Shown here: positions 1 through 10,701 of the stretch, in pieces
Layout of the letters: each line of letters opens with the position of its first letter
How positions within the stretch are numbered: position 1 is the stretch's first letter
NCBI GenBank assembly: GCA_040002845.1
Contig: JBDUDR010000010.1
Coordinates: forward strand, 1-41,068
Reading direction: 5' to 3'
Source: JBDUDR01 sp040002845
Lineage (GTDB): Bacteria; Actinomycetota; Actinomycetes; Propionibacteriales; Nocardioidaceae
Length of the DNA: 41,068 bases
Program-made: the position numbers and the translations under genes
Notes under the pieces: model-generated
Databases searched by the model: none
Seen by the model: the letters and a program-made list of their open reading frames with translations, nothing else
What the model was told of the DNA's origin: nothing

Positions 1-185
1 GCAGCCTTCTGGGCAGCCTTCTGGGCAGCAGCCGTGGTCTCGATCTGCTCCGCGGCAGGGTTATCTTCAGACACTTCAGCCAACGCCTCACTGGGCAGCG
101 CCTGGTGAGGCACTCGCTCCGTTGCCGCCCCCGCCAATGTGGCGCCTTCGCTCGCCACCACCTTCTTTGCCGGACCAGTTGTCAT
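1..185 (-). CDS. N-terminus of an Ala/Lys/Gln-rich protein, possibly TraR/DksA family (partial)
   Basis: A reading frame on the minus strand starts with ATG at 185-183 and runs off the left edge, giving 61 codons. The start is supported by a strong AAGGGGG ribosome binding site 8 nt upstream (194-200 read in reverse). The peptide begins MTTGPAKKVVASEGATLAG and ends in AAQK repeats, visible as two tandem copies of gcagccttctgg at the edge. Only a disordered, charged head is visible. Actinobacterial TraR/DksA-type zinc-finger proteins commonly have such Lys/Ala-rich N-termini and lie near ileS, so this family is my guess from context. The diagnostic cysteines would lie outside the window. It is divergent from ileS. 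Confidence 0.5.
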   Translation of the reverse strand, partial: MTTGPAKKVVASEGATLAGAATERVPHQALPSEALAEVSEDNPAAEQIETTAAAQKAAQKA

Positions 186-420
186 CGAGCCGACCCCCTT
201 TGCAATCGATGACGGTGATCGAAGACCGATCGATGAGTGATACCGCCAAAGACGGTGCGGGCAGGATAGGCGTTCACCCCCAGTCGAAACAACTTGACGC
301 GCGCGATCTGGGACGGAATCCGCTGTGGTCGAGCGCACGACGCGGCTCACTCACGGCCGCCAACCGGGTAATCCAGATGTCGGCATCCCGAATCGTCTGG
401 CAGACTTGACCCACCGCAAG
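186..420. other. Divergent intergenic region upstream of the ileS leader
   Basis: No convincing gene is present. It must hold the promoters for the leftward gene and for the ileS T-box transcript. TTGACG at 294-299 and TTGAC at 406-410 resemble -35 hexamers, but neither has a good -10 at a suitable distance, so I do not call a promoter. An 8-bp direct repeat, atcgatga, occurs at 205-212 and 229-236. The short open frames here look like chance. Confidence 0.5.
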
Positions 421-701
421 GCGTCGATGGGGCGAGTAGCTCCGCGCGGCGCTCCAACAGCGATCCGGGGACGGTGCGAGCCCGGAGGGAGAGCCCGGAG
501 CGAAGATCACCCCGGAGCCGTCGGAAGAAACTGTCGCGTCACAGCGACGGGACTAGACCCGGCAGCGGTGCGAAAAGAGCGGGTCGCATGTCTTCGATGC
601 GACTAAGAAGGGTGGTACCGCGGGAAAGGCCTGCCAGGTCCTTCTCGTCCCTTCGCCAGGCGTTCTGAGGTCTCCCTCGGACAGCTGACGAAAGGCCCGC
701 C
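421..701 (+). promoter_or_regulatory. T-box leader of ileS (translational type, isoleucine AUC specifier)
   Basis: The leader senses uncharged tRNA-Ile. The canonical T-box sequence AGGGTGGTACCGCG is at 609-622, with the UGGU that pairs with the tRNA acceptor end at 613-616. Stem I is recognisable: GGGG 429-432 pairs with CCCC 510-513, and CTCCG 440-444 pairs with CGGAG 496-500. They enclose a specifier loop with AGTA (435-438) opposite GAAG, then ATC (506-508), the Ile codon, followed by A. AAGGG 608-612 can pair with CCCTT 649-653 to form the antisequestor. Alternatively CCTT and CGTC at 640-649 can pair with GACG and AAGG at 687-695, hiding the ileS Shine-Dalgarno (AAAGG 691-695). No U-tract terminator is seen, so control is probably at translation initiation. 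Confidence 0.92.
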
Positions 702-3896
<3,195 letters not shown>

Positions 3897-3936
3897 GCGA
3901 GCGTGAGCGGGCACCGCGCGACTGAGTCGAACGTCC

Positions 3937-4719
3937 TCAGGCCTCGTCCTCACCGAGCAGCGACTGAAGCCGCTTGGGCGTGGTGTCGCTGTTCGGTCCG
4001 CCCGTCAGCGCTGCGTTCGTCGCATGTGCTGTGTCGGTCTTGCCTTCGAGCGCCTGCAGCTGCTGCTCGAAGTACGCCTTGAGGCGGCTCCGGTATTCGC
4101 GCTCGAAGGCCCGCAGGTTCTCCACTTCGCGCTCGAGTCCGTTGCGCTGACGCTCGAGGTCTCCGAACAGCTGCGAGCGTCGAGCCGCCGTCTCGGCATC
4201 GAGCTTCTCAGAACGCGTGCGCGCATCGGACTCGAGGCGCTCGATCTTGGAGCGGGCTTCGGACTGGATGCGCTCTGCCTTCGTGCGCGCCTCTCCGATG
4301 ATGCGGTCGGCATTGTCCTTGGCCTCGGCAACCAGCTCGTCAGCGTTCCGGGTGGCGATCTCGAGCAGCCGGGTGGCCGCGGTCGATGCCTCGCCGACGG
4401 TGCCCGGGACGTTGCCGCCCAGCGGGGAGCCGACGGTTTGGGGCGGCGCGGGAGCCGAGAGCTGGGGCGCCACGACCGGTTCGGGCGCCACGGGCTTGGG
4501 TGGCTCGACCTGCGCCTGCGCCGGCAGCGAGACGGGGGGAGCCGGGCTGGACTGGGCCGCCGTGAGCTTGGCGCGAAGGTCGTCGTTCTCCTTGGTGAGC
4601 CGCTCCAGCTCGGCCTCCACCTCATCCAAGAACTGGTCGACTTCGCCCATGTCGTAGCCCTCACGCAGTCGGACAGGCGTGAAGCGCTTGTTGCGGACGT
4701 CCTCGGGAGTCAGCGGCAT
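3937..4719 (-). CDS. divIVA: DivIVA/Wag31 polar growth protein
   Basis: This cytoplasmic coiled-coil scaffold binds negatively curved membrane at poles and septa and directs cell-wall growth in actinobacteria. The 260-aa protein opens with the DivIVA signature MPLTPEDVRNKRF and GYDMGEVDQFLDEVE, the N-terminal lipid-binding domain, followed by a first coiled coil to about residue 53. A Pro/Ala/Val-rich linker (about 55-110) separates it from a long Glu/Arg-rich coiled coil (about 115-230). That linker is typical of actinobacterial Wag31. The start has GAGGTGAG upstream. It is the last gene of the dcw block, 81 nt after yggT, with its own candidate promoter in that gap. Confidence 0.95.
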   Translation of the reverse strand: MPLTPEDVRNKRFTPVRLREGYDMGEVDQFLDEVEAELERLTKENDDLRAKLTAAQSSPAPPVSLPAQAQVEPPKPVAPEPVVAPQLSAPAPPQTVGSPLGGNVPGTVGEASTAATRLLEIATRNADELVAEAKDNADRIIGEARTKAERIQSEARSKIERLESDARTRSEKLDAETAARRSQLFGDLERQRNGLEREVENLRAFEREYRSRLKAYFEQQLQALEGKTDTAHATNAALTGGPNSDTTPKRLQSLLGEDEA

Positions 4720-4762
4720 GAGCTCACCTCATGGTCGGAAGACTGGCAGATACAGGTGTCCA

Positions 4763-4793
4763 ACCGTACTCTGTTCCGGCGTCGTGGGGACAA
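4763..4793 (-). promoter_or_regulatory. Candidate divIVA promoter
   Basis: On the minus strand TTGTCC (4793-4788) and TACGGT (4768-4763) are separated by 19 nt. They resemble -35 and -10 elements in the gap upstream of divIVA. The long spacer weakens the call. Confidence 0.35.
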
Positions 4794-4800
4794 TCGGGAC

Positions 4801-5097
4801 TCAAGACGAAAGCAACGTGGCCCGATTGATCTGCAGGGCCAGGTAGCAGACGATCAGTACGAGCATCAGGCTCAGGTCGAGGGCCACGCTGCCAAGCCGA
4901 AAGGGTGGAAGTACACGACGGATCGCACGGATGGGTGGATCTGTTGCGGTATAGACGCCTTCGAGCACGACCAGCGTTATGCTCGTGGGCTGCCAGGAGC
5001 GGGCAAACATCTGGACCCAGCCGACGACGAGACGAATCATGAGCAGTGCCAGGTAGAACCACAGCACGATTTCGATGACATAGCCGACCGCGTGCAC
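4801..5097 (-). CDS. YggT family membrane protein
   Basis: This is a small integral membrane protein of 98 aa with two hydrophobic segments, about residues 5-30 and 72-92. Between them is a loop with the family feature TDPPIRAIRRVLPPFRLG. YggT proteins sit next to sepF in the division clusters of actinobacteria, cyanobacteria and firmicutes, but their biochemical role is unsettled. The start is GTG at 5097. A purine-rich AGAGGGG lies 13 nt upstream, so the initiation site is less certain than the frame. It lies 58 nt after sepF and is probably cotranscribed with it. Confidence 0.9.
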   Translation of the reverse strand: MHAVGYVIEIVLWFYLALLMIRLVVGWVQMFARSWQPTSITLVVLEGVYTATDPPIRAIRRVLPPFRLGSVALDLSLMLVLIVCYLALQINRATLLSS

Positions 5098-5155
5098 GCT
5101 GCCGAGTCCGCCCCTCTTTACCTAGTGGGACACTCGGCCACGAACGGGCCGGGCA

Positions 5156-5638
5156 TCAACTCTGGTTGAAGAAACCACCCTCGGCAATCCGTTGCTTGTC
5201 CTCGGCCGCGACTGACACATTGGGCGGGGAAAGCAGAAACACCCTGTTGGTGACGCGTTCGATCGTGCCCCGAACCGCGAAGACGAGGCCAGCCGCAAAG
5301 TCCACCAGACGTTTGGCGTCGTTGTCATCCATCTCCGAGAGGTTCATGATCACCGGAACCCCCTCGCGGAAGTTTTCTCCGATGGTGCGTGCCTCATTGT
5401 ACGTACGCGGGTGGAGGGTCGTGATCCGGGACAGCTCAGCCGTCACGGGGACCGGCACGGGGCGTGGACGCCGCTCGGCAAGTTGTGACACCGTGCCCCG
5501 GTCGTCACGAACAGCCTGCACTGGCCGGGTTGGCTGGCTCTCGTAGTCGTCGTCGTAACCTTCGTAGTCGTCGTCGTATCTGTCGCTATCTTCGAGCAGG
5601 CCTAGATAGACACCCACCTTGCGCATCGCGCCGCTCAT
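5156..5638 (-). CDS. sepF: SepF, Z-ring membrane anchor
   Basis: SepF binds the FtsZ C-terminus and tethers the Z-ring to the membrane, which is important in actinobacteria because they lack FtsA. I start it at ATG 5638 (MSGAMRKVGVYLGLLED), giving 160 aa, because GGAGG lies 11 nt upstream and the peptide matches the family's amphipathic N-terminus. A longer in-frame start at 5752 reads into the preceding gene. The acidic linker holds a duplicated DDDYE motif. The C-terminal SepF domain is clear (HPRTYNEARTIGENFREG, then VIMNLSEMDDNDAKRLVDFAAGL). The gene lies 46 nt after the yggS-like gene. Confidence 0.95.
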   Translation of the reverse strand: MSGAMRKVGVYLGLLEDSDRYDDDYEGYDDDYESQPTRPVQAVRDDRGTVSQLAERRPRPVPVPVTAELSRITTLHPRTYNEARTIGENFREGVPVIMNLSEMDDNDAKRLVDFAAGLVFAVRGTIERVTNRVFLLSPPNVSVAAEDKQRIAEGGFFNQS

Positions 5639-5684
5639 GATTGTCTGGACCTCCGGTATGCCAAGGGATCTGCCGTTGCCGACA

Positions 5685-6389
5685 TTACCGGAGCAAAGGC
5701 CTCGCACCGAGCACCGCGCTACCGACGCGAACGTGTGTCGCGCCGTGAACAACAGCTGCTTCGAGGTCGCCGCTCATGCCTGCACTTATCCAGGTTGCCT
5801 CGCCATGTAGGCGCCGAAGCCGCTGCGACAGCTCAGACAGCCGCTCGAAGGCCCCGGTTGGGTCGACCCCCAGCGGAGCGACCGCCATCAGACCGCGAAG
5901 GGCCAGACCGCCGGCCGATGCGATCGAGTCGGCCAATCGGTCCAGATCGCCGGCCCCGGCCCCGCCCAGCCCACGACCGTCGCCGCCGTGCAGGTTCACC
6001 TGGATCAGGCAGTCGACGCGCCGACCGGCCCTCGCTGCGCCGTCGGCGAGCTTTCCGACCAGGGTCAGCCGGTCCACCGAGTGCACAACGGACGCGTAGC
6101 GGGCAACGGCCGCCGCCTTGTTGGACTGCAAGCGGCCCACGAAGTGCCACCTCAGGGCGAGATCCGCGCACTCCTGTTTCTTGACCACGGCCTCTTGGTG
6201 ACGGCTCTCGCCGATGTCGTGCACACCAAGGGAGGCCAGCAGGCGCACATCGGAGGTCGGAAACGTCTTGGTGACGACGATCAACGTCACGTCATCGGGT
6301 GACCGGCTGGCGGACCGGGCGGCGTGGCCGATGCGGCGATGCACAGAGTGCAACTCGCGACGCAGCTCTTCAAGCCGGGTTTCGGTCAT
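5685..6389 (-). CDS. YggS/PLPBP family pyridoxal-phosphate homeostasis protein
   Basis: This 234-aa single-domain alanine-racemase-like barrel binds PLP and buffers vitamin B6 and amino-acid pools without known enzymatic activity. The PLP lysine lies in LIVVTKTFP (about residue 43), followed by GESRHQEAVVKK, HFVGRLQSNKAAA and SAGMSGDLEAAV, all family motifs. The start ATG (6389) shares ATGA with the pgeF stop, implying translational coupling. The larger in-frame ORF upstream to 6641 lies inside pgeF and has no family similarity. Its position between pgeF and sepF is conserved in many Gram-positive bacteria. Confidence 0.94.
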   Translation of the reverse strand: MTETRLEELRRELHSVHRRIGHAARSASRSPDDVTLIVVTKTFPTSDVRLLASLGVHDIGESRHQEAVVKKQECADLALRWHFVGRLQSNKAAAVARYASVVHSVDRLTLVGKLADGAARAGRRVDCLIQVNLHGGDGRGLGGAGAGDLDRLADSIASAGGLALRGLMAVAPLGVDPTGAFERLSELSQRLRRLHGEATWISAGMSGDLEAAVVHGATHVRVGSAVLGARPLLR

Positions 6390-7105
6390 GGACGCAGCCG
6401 GATCAGGCCGCCCAGGCGGCCGCTGGCGCGACCGTCCCGACGGTAGGAGTACAGGTTGGGGTCCTCCAGCGTGCAGCGCGCCCGGTCGATGACCGCACAG
6501 CCGGCATCGAGCAGCTGCGCGCGCACCCCGGCCCCGACGTCGAGGGCGGGAGTACCCCAGGAGGTCTCGGCAAACGACTCCGGCACCAGGCCGACGACTT
6601 CGGCGCGCATGGTCGCCGGCACCTCGTAACACGACCCGCACACGTGCGGGCCGATCCAGGCGGTGATGTTGGTGGCTCCCAGCTCGCGCATCTGTTTGAC
6701 GGCGGTCGGCACGACCCCGGCCGTCATCCCCACCCGACCCGAGTGAGCGCAGGCGATCACGCCGACGTCGGGATCCGCCATCAAGACCGGCACGCAGTCA
6801 GCGGCGCGTACGCACAAGACGACCTCTGTACATGTGGTGACCATGGCGTCGGCCCGGGGCCGAGGGTCGCCGGGTCCATCGATGACGGCAACCTGTGCGC
6901 TGTGGACCTGGTTCATCACCATGATCTGCGATGTGCTGGCGCCGATGGCACTCGCAACCAGCTCGAGATTGCGATCCACAGCGGACGGGCTGTCTCCGAT
7001 TGAGCGACCAAGGTTGAGCGAAGCATACGGCGGAGTGCTGACACCGCCGTGTCGGTCGGTGAACGCGAGGTCCACCCGACCGGCACGGTCGGTCGAGGAG
7101 AACAC
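6386..7105 (-). CDS. pgeF: PgeF/YfiH family (laccase-domain) peptidoglycan editing protein
   Basis: Members are purine-nucleoside phosphorylase/adenosine deaminase-like enzymes. In E. coli, PgeF (YfiH) also prevents misincorporation of L-Ser into the peptidoglycan stem. The protein has 239 aa, the usual length. The His/Cys metal site is present: NQVHS, RAADCVP and CAHSG, plus IGPHVCGSCYEV and the C-terminal YSYRRDG. The usual AHAGWRG reads AHSGRVG here, a modest deviation. The start is GTG at 7105, directly abutting the ftsZ stop, so it is probably translated by coupling. A second GTG lies 10 codons downstream. Confidence 0.92.
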   Translation of the reverse strand: MFSSTDRAGRVDLAFTDRHGGVSTPPYASLNLGRSIGDSPSAVDRNLELVASAIGASTSQIMVMNQVHSAQVAVIDGPGDPRPRADAMVTTCTEVVLCVRAADCVPVLMADPDVGVIACAHSGRVGMTAGVVPTAVKQMRELGATNITAWIGPHVCGSCYEVPATMRAEVVGLVPESFAETSWGTPALDVGAGVRAQLLDAGCAVIDRARCTLEDPNLYSYRRDGRASGRLGGLIRLRP

Positions 7106-8302
7106 CTACTTCAAGAAGTCTGGGACGTCCAGGCCGCCATCTGACGGGTCGAAGTCAACCGGCCGAGGTGGCGTGGCCGGTGTGGTCGCGAGGGGCCGCG
7201 ACGACGAGTTGGCCGCGGCAGGCTCGACGGGGTCATCGAAAACTGGTCTGGACACTGTCGAGTCGGGGTCCGGGGACTGGGCGCCTGTCCTCGTGGCCCG
7301 CTGCGCCGGGGTCTCTCGGCGCAGGGCAGGCTGGCTCTGGTCGCGACGCTTTGGCATGCCGCCGTCGAAGCCGGCGGCGATGACGGTGACGCGCACCTCG
7401 TCACCCAGGGCATCGTCGATCACTGCGCCGAAGATGATGTTGGCCTCGGCGTGGGCGGCCTGTGAGACCAGGGCGGCTGCCTCGTTGATCTCGAACAACC
7501 CGAGATCTGAGCCTCCTGCTATCGACAAGAGCACGCCGTGTGCACCGTCTATGGAAGCCTCCAGCAACGGCGACGAGACGGCGATCTCGGCCGCCTCGAC
7601 CGCGCGGTCCTCGCCGCGGGCCGAACCGATGCCCATCAGCGCCGAGCCGGCGTTGGACATCACCGACTTGACGTCGGCGAAGTCGAGGTTGATCAGTCCT
7701 GGGGTGGTAATCAGGTCGGTGATTCCGGAGACCCCTTGCAGGAGGACCTGGTCTGCCTGCTTGAACGCATCGAGAACGCTGACGCTGCGATCGCTGATCG
7801 ACAGCAGACGGTCATTTGGGATGACGATGAGGGTGTCCACCTCCTCACGGAGCGCGGCGATGCCCTCCTCAGCCTGGTTGGCCCGGCGACGTCCCTCGAA
7901 GGCGAACGGACGGGTCACCACACCGATCGTCAACGCGCCGAGCGACCTGGCGATCCGCGCCACCACCGGTGCGCCTCCGGTCCCGGTGCCGCCACCCTCG
8001 CCTGCGGTGACGAAGACCATGTCGGCGCCCTTGAGAACCTCCTCGATCTCTTCCGCGTGGTCCTCGGAGGCTCGACCACCGACGTCGGGGTTTGCTCCGG
8101 CACCGAGTCCGCGCGTCAGCTCTCGACCGATGTCGAGCTTGACGTCGGCGTCACTCATGAGGAGTGCCTGTGCATCGGTGTTCACCGCGATGAACTCGAC
8201 GCCCTTCAGGCCCACCTCGATCATCCGGTTCACGGCGTTGACACCGCCGCCGCCGATGCCGACGACCTTGATGACCGCGAGGTAGTTCTGTGGTGCTGCC
8301 AC
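7106..8302 (-). CDS. ftsZ: Cell division protein FtsZ
   Basis: This tubulin-like GTPase polymerises into the cytokinetic Z-ring. The 398-aa protein has the N-terminal Rossmann motif VVGIGGGGVNAVNRM (about 13-27), the tubulin signature GGGTGTG at 103-109, and the catalytic T7-loop NLDFAD at about 205-210. A disordered Ser/Pro-rich linker (about 320-385) leads to the conserved tail DVPDFLK, which binds SepF and, in mycobacteria, FtsW. The start is GTG 8302 with AGGGG 6 nt upstream. A 274-bp gap separates it from ftsQ, the largest inside the cluster, and contains the predicted ftsZ promoter, which fits independent high-level expression. Confidence 0.98.
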   Translation of the reverse strand: MAAPQNYLAVIKVVGIGGGGVNAVNRMIEVGLKGVEFIAVNTDAQALLMSDADVKLDIGRELTRGLGAGANPDVGGRASEDHAEEIEEVLKGADMVFVTAGEGGGTGTGGAPVVARIARSLGALTIGVVTRPFAFEGRRRANQAEEGIAALREEVDTLIVIPNDRLLSISDRSVSVLDAFKQADQVLLQGVSGITDLITTPGLINLDFADVKSVMSNAGSALMGIGSARGEDRAVEAAEIAVSSPLLEASIDGAHGVLLSIAGGSDLGLFEINEAAALVSQAAHAEANIIFGAVIDDALGDEVRVTVIAAGFDGGMPKRRDQSQPALRRETPAQRATRTGAQSPDPDSTVSRPVFDDPVEPAAANSSSRPLATTPATPPRPVDFDPSDGGLDVPDFLK

Positions 8303-8576
8303 GACGCGCCCCTAGACTCGTTTTCGTCTCGTCCCGTCTCGGCATCTCCCTACCGGGTGAGCCGCACACGCGACGACTGGTGTTGTTGGTACGGCGGGGA
8401 AGACTTGCTGATCCGAACCCTCACCCTCTAGTAGAGGGTTATAGTTATGTCAACCTGGAACCTGTTTCAGGAACATACGCGATGGGTCGTGATGGGCCGA
8501 ACCGACACGCCGCACCCGGCGGCGCCCTTGCGAATATCTGGAATATCTGGGTTGTCCAGTGGCTGGCAGGGGTTGC
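8303..8576 (-). promoter_or_regulatory. ftsQ-ftsZ intergenic control region
   Basis: No gene is seen in these 274 bp. Read toward ftsZ, the region holds a 9-bp tandem direct repeat (gaatatctg at 8532-8540 and 8541-8549 on the plus strand), a CCTG-TTT-CAGG dyad at 8461-8471, and the promoter/palindrome block listed separately. Multiple ftsZ promoters in this gap are known in Streptomyces. Which elements act here is inference. Confidence 0.6.
8416..8453 (-). promoter_or_regulatory. Candidate ftsZ promoter with operator-like palindrome
   Basis: On the minus strand a perfect -35 TTGACA (8453-8448) is followed after 17 nt by a poor -10 TAGAGG (8430-8425). Overlapping the -10 is a perfect palindrome, ACCCTCTAGTAGAGGGT (8423-8439, 8-bp arms, 1-nt centre). 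A further AACCCTC half-site sits at 8416-8422. The geometry suggests an activated or repressed promoter. The binding protein is unknown. Confidence 0.5.
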
Positions 8577-9281
8577 CTACCTGGTGATCGTCGGCTGGTC
8601 GGGAACGCTGACGTCGTACTGGGTTGCGTGGTGGCGCAGCAGTACGGCCAGGACCTGGGCCTTGCGGGAAGAGGCATCCGCGCTCCCCCACAGCACCTGG
8701 TCGCCACTGCGGAGCGCAAGGGTTATGGAGTCGATGCTGTCGGCCCGCACTTCGGTGACTCGCTGGGCGATCTCCGCCGGCAGGCTCGCCACCACCTCGG
8801 CGGCATCGTCGAGGGTGCCGGACACCGGATCGACGGCCAGCTTCGGCAAACCGTGTTGGCCGCCCTTGAGCTTGAACTCGGCTCCTGTCGCGTCGACGGC
8901 GCGGAACGCGCCGTCGACCTCGACCACGGCGACGGGCGTACGTTCAGTGACCGTGATGATGACCGAGTGGGGCCAGCTGCGCGCGAGGGTGGCCGAACGT
9001 ACGGCGGGGATCTGCTCGATGCGGTCGGCGGCTGCGTCCAGGTCCAGTCGAGCCAACGCTGAACCGGCCGGCAAGGCCGCCGCCCGCTCGATCTGCTTGC
9101 TCGAGAGCCGATCGACGCCCGCGACCTCCACGGTCTGGAGTGCGAGCCAGTGCGAGTAGAGCAACATCCACACCGCCCCCAGGCCCAGCAGGATGACCGC
9201 CGCGACGATGAGCACCGGCCGGAGGGCCACCAGGCGTCGCGTCCGTTGCCTGCGAGCGAACCTCCCCCGGCTGTCAGCCAT
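8577..9281 (-). CDS. ftsQ: Cell division protein FtsQ
   Basis: FtsQ is a bitopic membrane protein that links early and late divisome components through FtsL/FtsB. The 234-aa product has a basic cytoplasmic head, one transmembrane segment (about residues 25-43, ALRPVLIVAAVILLGLGAV), a POTRA domain beginning at the TVEVAGVDRLS region, and the FtsQ domain. I prefer ATG at 9281 because AAGGTG lies 6 nt upstream. A GTG at 9290 is 3 codons longer and also possible. Either start overlaps the end of murC. Confidence 0.92.
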   Translation of the reverse strand: MADSRGRFARRQRTRRLVALRPVLIVAAVILLGLGAVWMLLYSHWLALQTVEVAGVDRLSSKQIERAAALPAGSALARLDLDAAADRIEQIPAVRSATLARSWPHSVIITVTERTPVAVVEVDGAFRAVDATGAEFKLKGGQHGLPKLAVDPVSGTLDDAAEVVASLPAEIAQRVTEVRADSIDSITLALRSGDQVLWGSADASSRKAQVLAVLLRHHATQYDVSVPDQPTITR

Positions 9282-10701
9282 CGTCGGCACCTTCGGCGCT
9301 CAACACATCGAGGACCTCCGGACCGATCAGGGTGATGTCCCCGGCCCCCAACGTGAGCACCAGGTCGCCGCGAAGCGCCTTCCGGGCCAGGATCTCGGGT
9401 GTCCTGGACCACGAGGGCTCGAACGTCACGTGCTCGGGGGCGAGGGGCACGTGCGACGCGACCAGCCCGCCGTTGATGCCGGGTTCGGGCTCTTCTCGCG
9501 CGACGTAGACATCCATCAGCACGACCTCGTCCGCCGCGGACAGGGCTTGCCCCATCTCGGCGGCAAAGATCCGTGTTCGACTGACCATGTGCGGCTGGAA
9601 GCACACGATGAGCCGACCGGACCCGGCGATCGAGCGGGCCGCGGCCAGGTCGCCTGCGATCTCGGTGGGGTGATGCGCATAGCTGTCGTAGACACGGACC
9701 CCGGCGGCCGAGCCCTTGAACTCCATCCGTCGCCTGGTGCCCGTGAACTGTTCCAGCCCCTCACGCAGGTCCGCGAACGCGAATCCCAGCCGCAAGCCGG
9801 CCCCTAAAGCAGCCAGTGCATCGAGCACGTAGTGCCGGCCTGGAATACGGAGCCTGACCTCCCCCAGACGGCGGCCCCTTCGGACCACCACGAACGTGGA
9901 TGTGGTCCCTTCGAACCTCACCGACTCGGCTCGCAGGTCAGCCTCAGGGGTGGACCCGACGGCAATCGTCGCCAGCCCACGCGACCGCGCGGTCACCAGG
10001 GCCGCTGCCGCGCCGGCATCGTCGACACAGGCCACCAGGAAGCCGTCGTCGTCGATCTGCCTGACGAACTGGTCGAACGCCTCGTGATAGGCCCGGGTCG
10101 TTCCGTAGTTGTCCAGGTGGTCCGACTCCACGTTCGTGACGACCGCACCGAACGGCGAGTAGACCAAGAACGCCCCGTCGCTCTCGTCGGCCTCGGCGAT
10201 GAACAGTTCACCGCTGCCGTCATGGGCGTTCGATCCCGACTCGTTCAGCTCGCCGCCGATCGCGTAGGAGGGGTCGGCTCCGCAGTGTTGCAGGGCAACG
10301 GTCAACAGCGAGGTCGTGGTCGTCTTGCCGTGCGTGCCCGCGATTGCCACCACGACGCGACCTTGCATGACGGCTTCCAGGGCCGCGGAACGGGGCAACA
10401 GCAGCAGCCCGCGTTCACGTGCTGCCACCACCTCCGGGTTGGTCTCTCGTACCGCCGTGGACACGACCACAGTGTCGGCGTCCGCGACGTGCTTGGCATC
10501 GTGGCCGACCCAGCACGTCGCGCCGAGCGCGCGGAGCGCCTCGACCACGCGTGAGTCCTTGGCATCGCTGCCACTGACCGGTATCCCGCGCGCGAGCATG
10601 ATCCGGGCGATGCCGGACAACCCGGCACCACCGATCCCGACGAAATGCACCCGCCCGAGCTGGTCGGCGGGAGGACGGTGATCCGGCACCGGCACGATCA
10701 C
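9274..10701 (-). CDS. murC: UDP-N-acetylmuramate--L-alanine ligase
   Basis: MurC is the cytoplasmic ATP-dependent ligase that adds L-Ala to UDP-MurNAc, the first amino acid of the stem peptide. The 475-aa protein shows the N-terminal UDP-binding motif VHFVGIGGAGLSGIA (about 18-32), the ATP loop GTHGKTTTT at 122-130, and the central and C-terminal Mur ligase domains including YAHHPTEI. The start is GTG 10701, overlapping the murG stop as GTGA (10698-10701). Its 3' end overlaps ftsQ, so all three are probably translated in a coupled way. Confidence 0.97.
   Translation of the reverse strand: MIVPVPDHRPPADQLGRVHFVGIGGAGLSGIARIMLARGIPVSGSDAKDSRVVEALRALGATCWVGHDAKHVADADTVVVSTAVRETNPEVVAARERGLLLLPRSAALEAVMQGRVVVAIAGTHGKTTTTSLLTVALQHCGADPSYAIGGELNESGSNAHDGSGELFIAEADESDGAFLVYSPFGAVVTNVESDHLDNYGTTRAYHEAFDQFVRQIDDDGFLVACVDDAGAAAALVTARSRGLATIAVGSTPEADLRAESVRFEGTTSTFVVVRRGRRLGEVRLRIPGRHYVLDALAALGAGLRLGFAFADLREGLEQFTGTRRRMEFKGSAAGVRVYDSYAHHPTEIAGDLAAARSIAGSGRLIVCFQPHMVSRTRIFAAEMGQALSAADEVVLMDVYVAREEPEPGINGGLVASHVPLAPEHVTFEPSWSRTPEILARKALRGDLVLTLGAGDITLIGPEVLDVLSAEGADDG

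Noticed and set aside
406..411. TTGACC as a -35 for ileS
   Set aside because: The matching -10 position would fall inside T-box stem I, and no -10-like hexamer is there.
4024..5169. 381-aa plus-strand frame across divIVA and yggT
   Set aside because: It is antisense to two clear genes, and its composition is that of a mirrored coiled coil.
6834..8285. 483-aa plus-strand frame opposite ftsZ
   Set aside because: It is Ser/Arg/Thr-rich low-complexity translation of the complementary strand of ftsZ.
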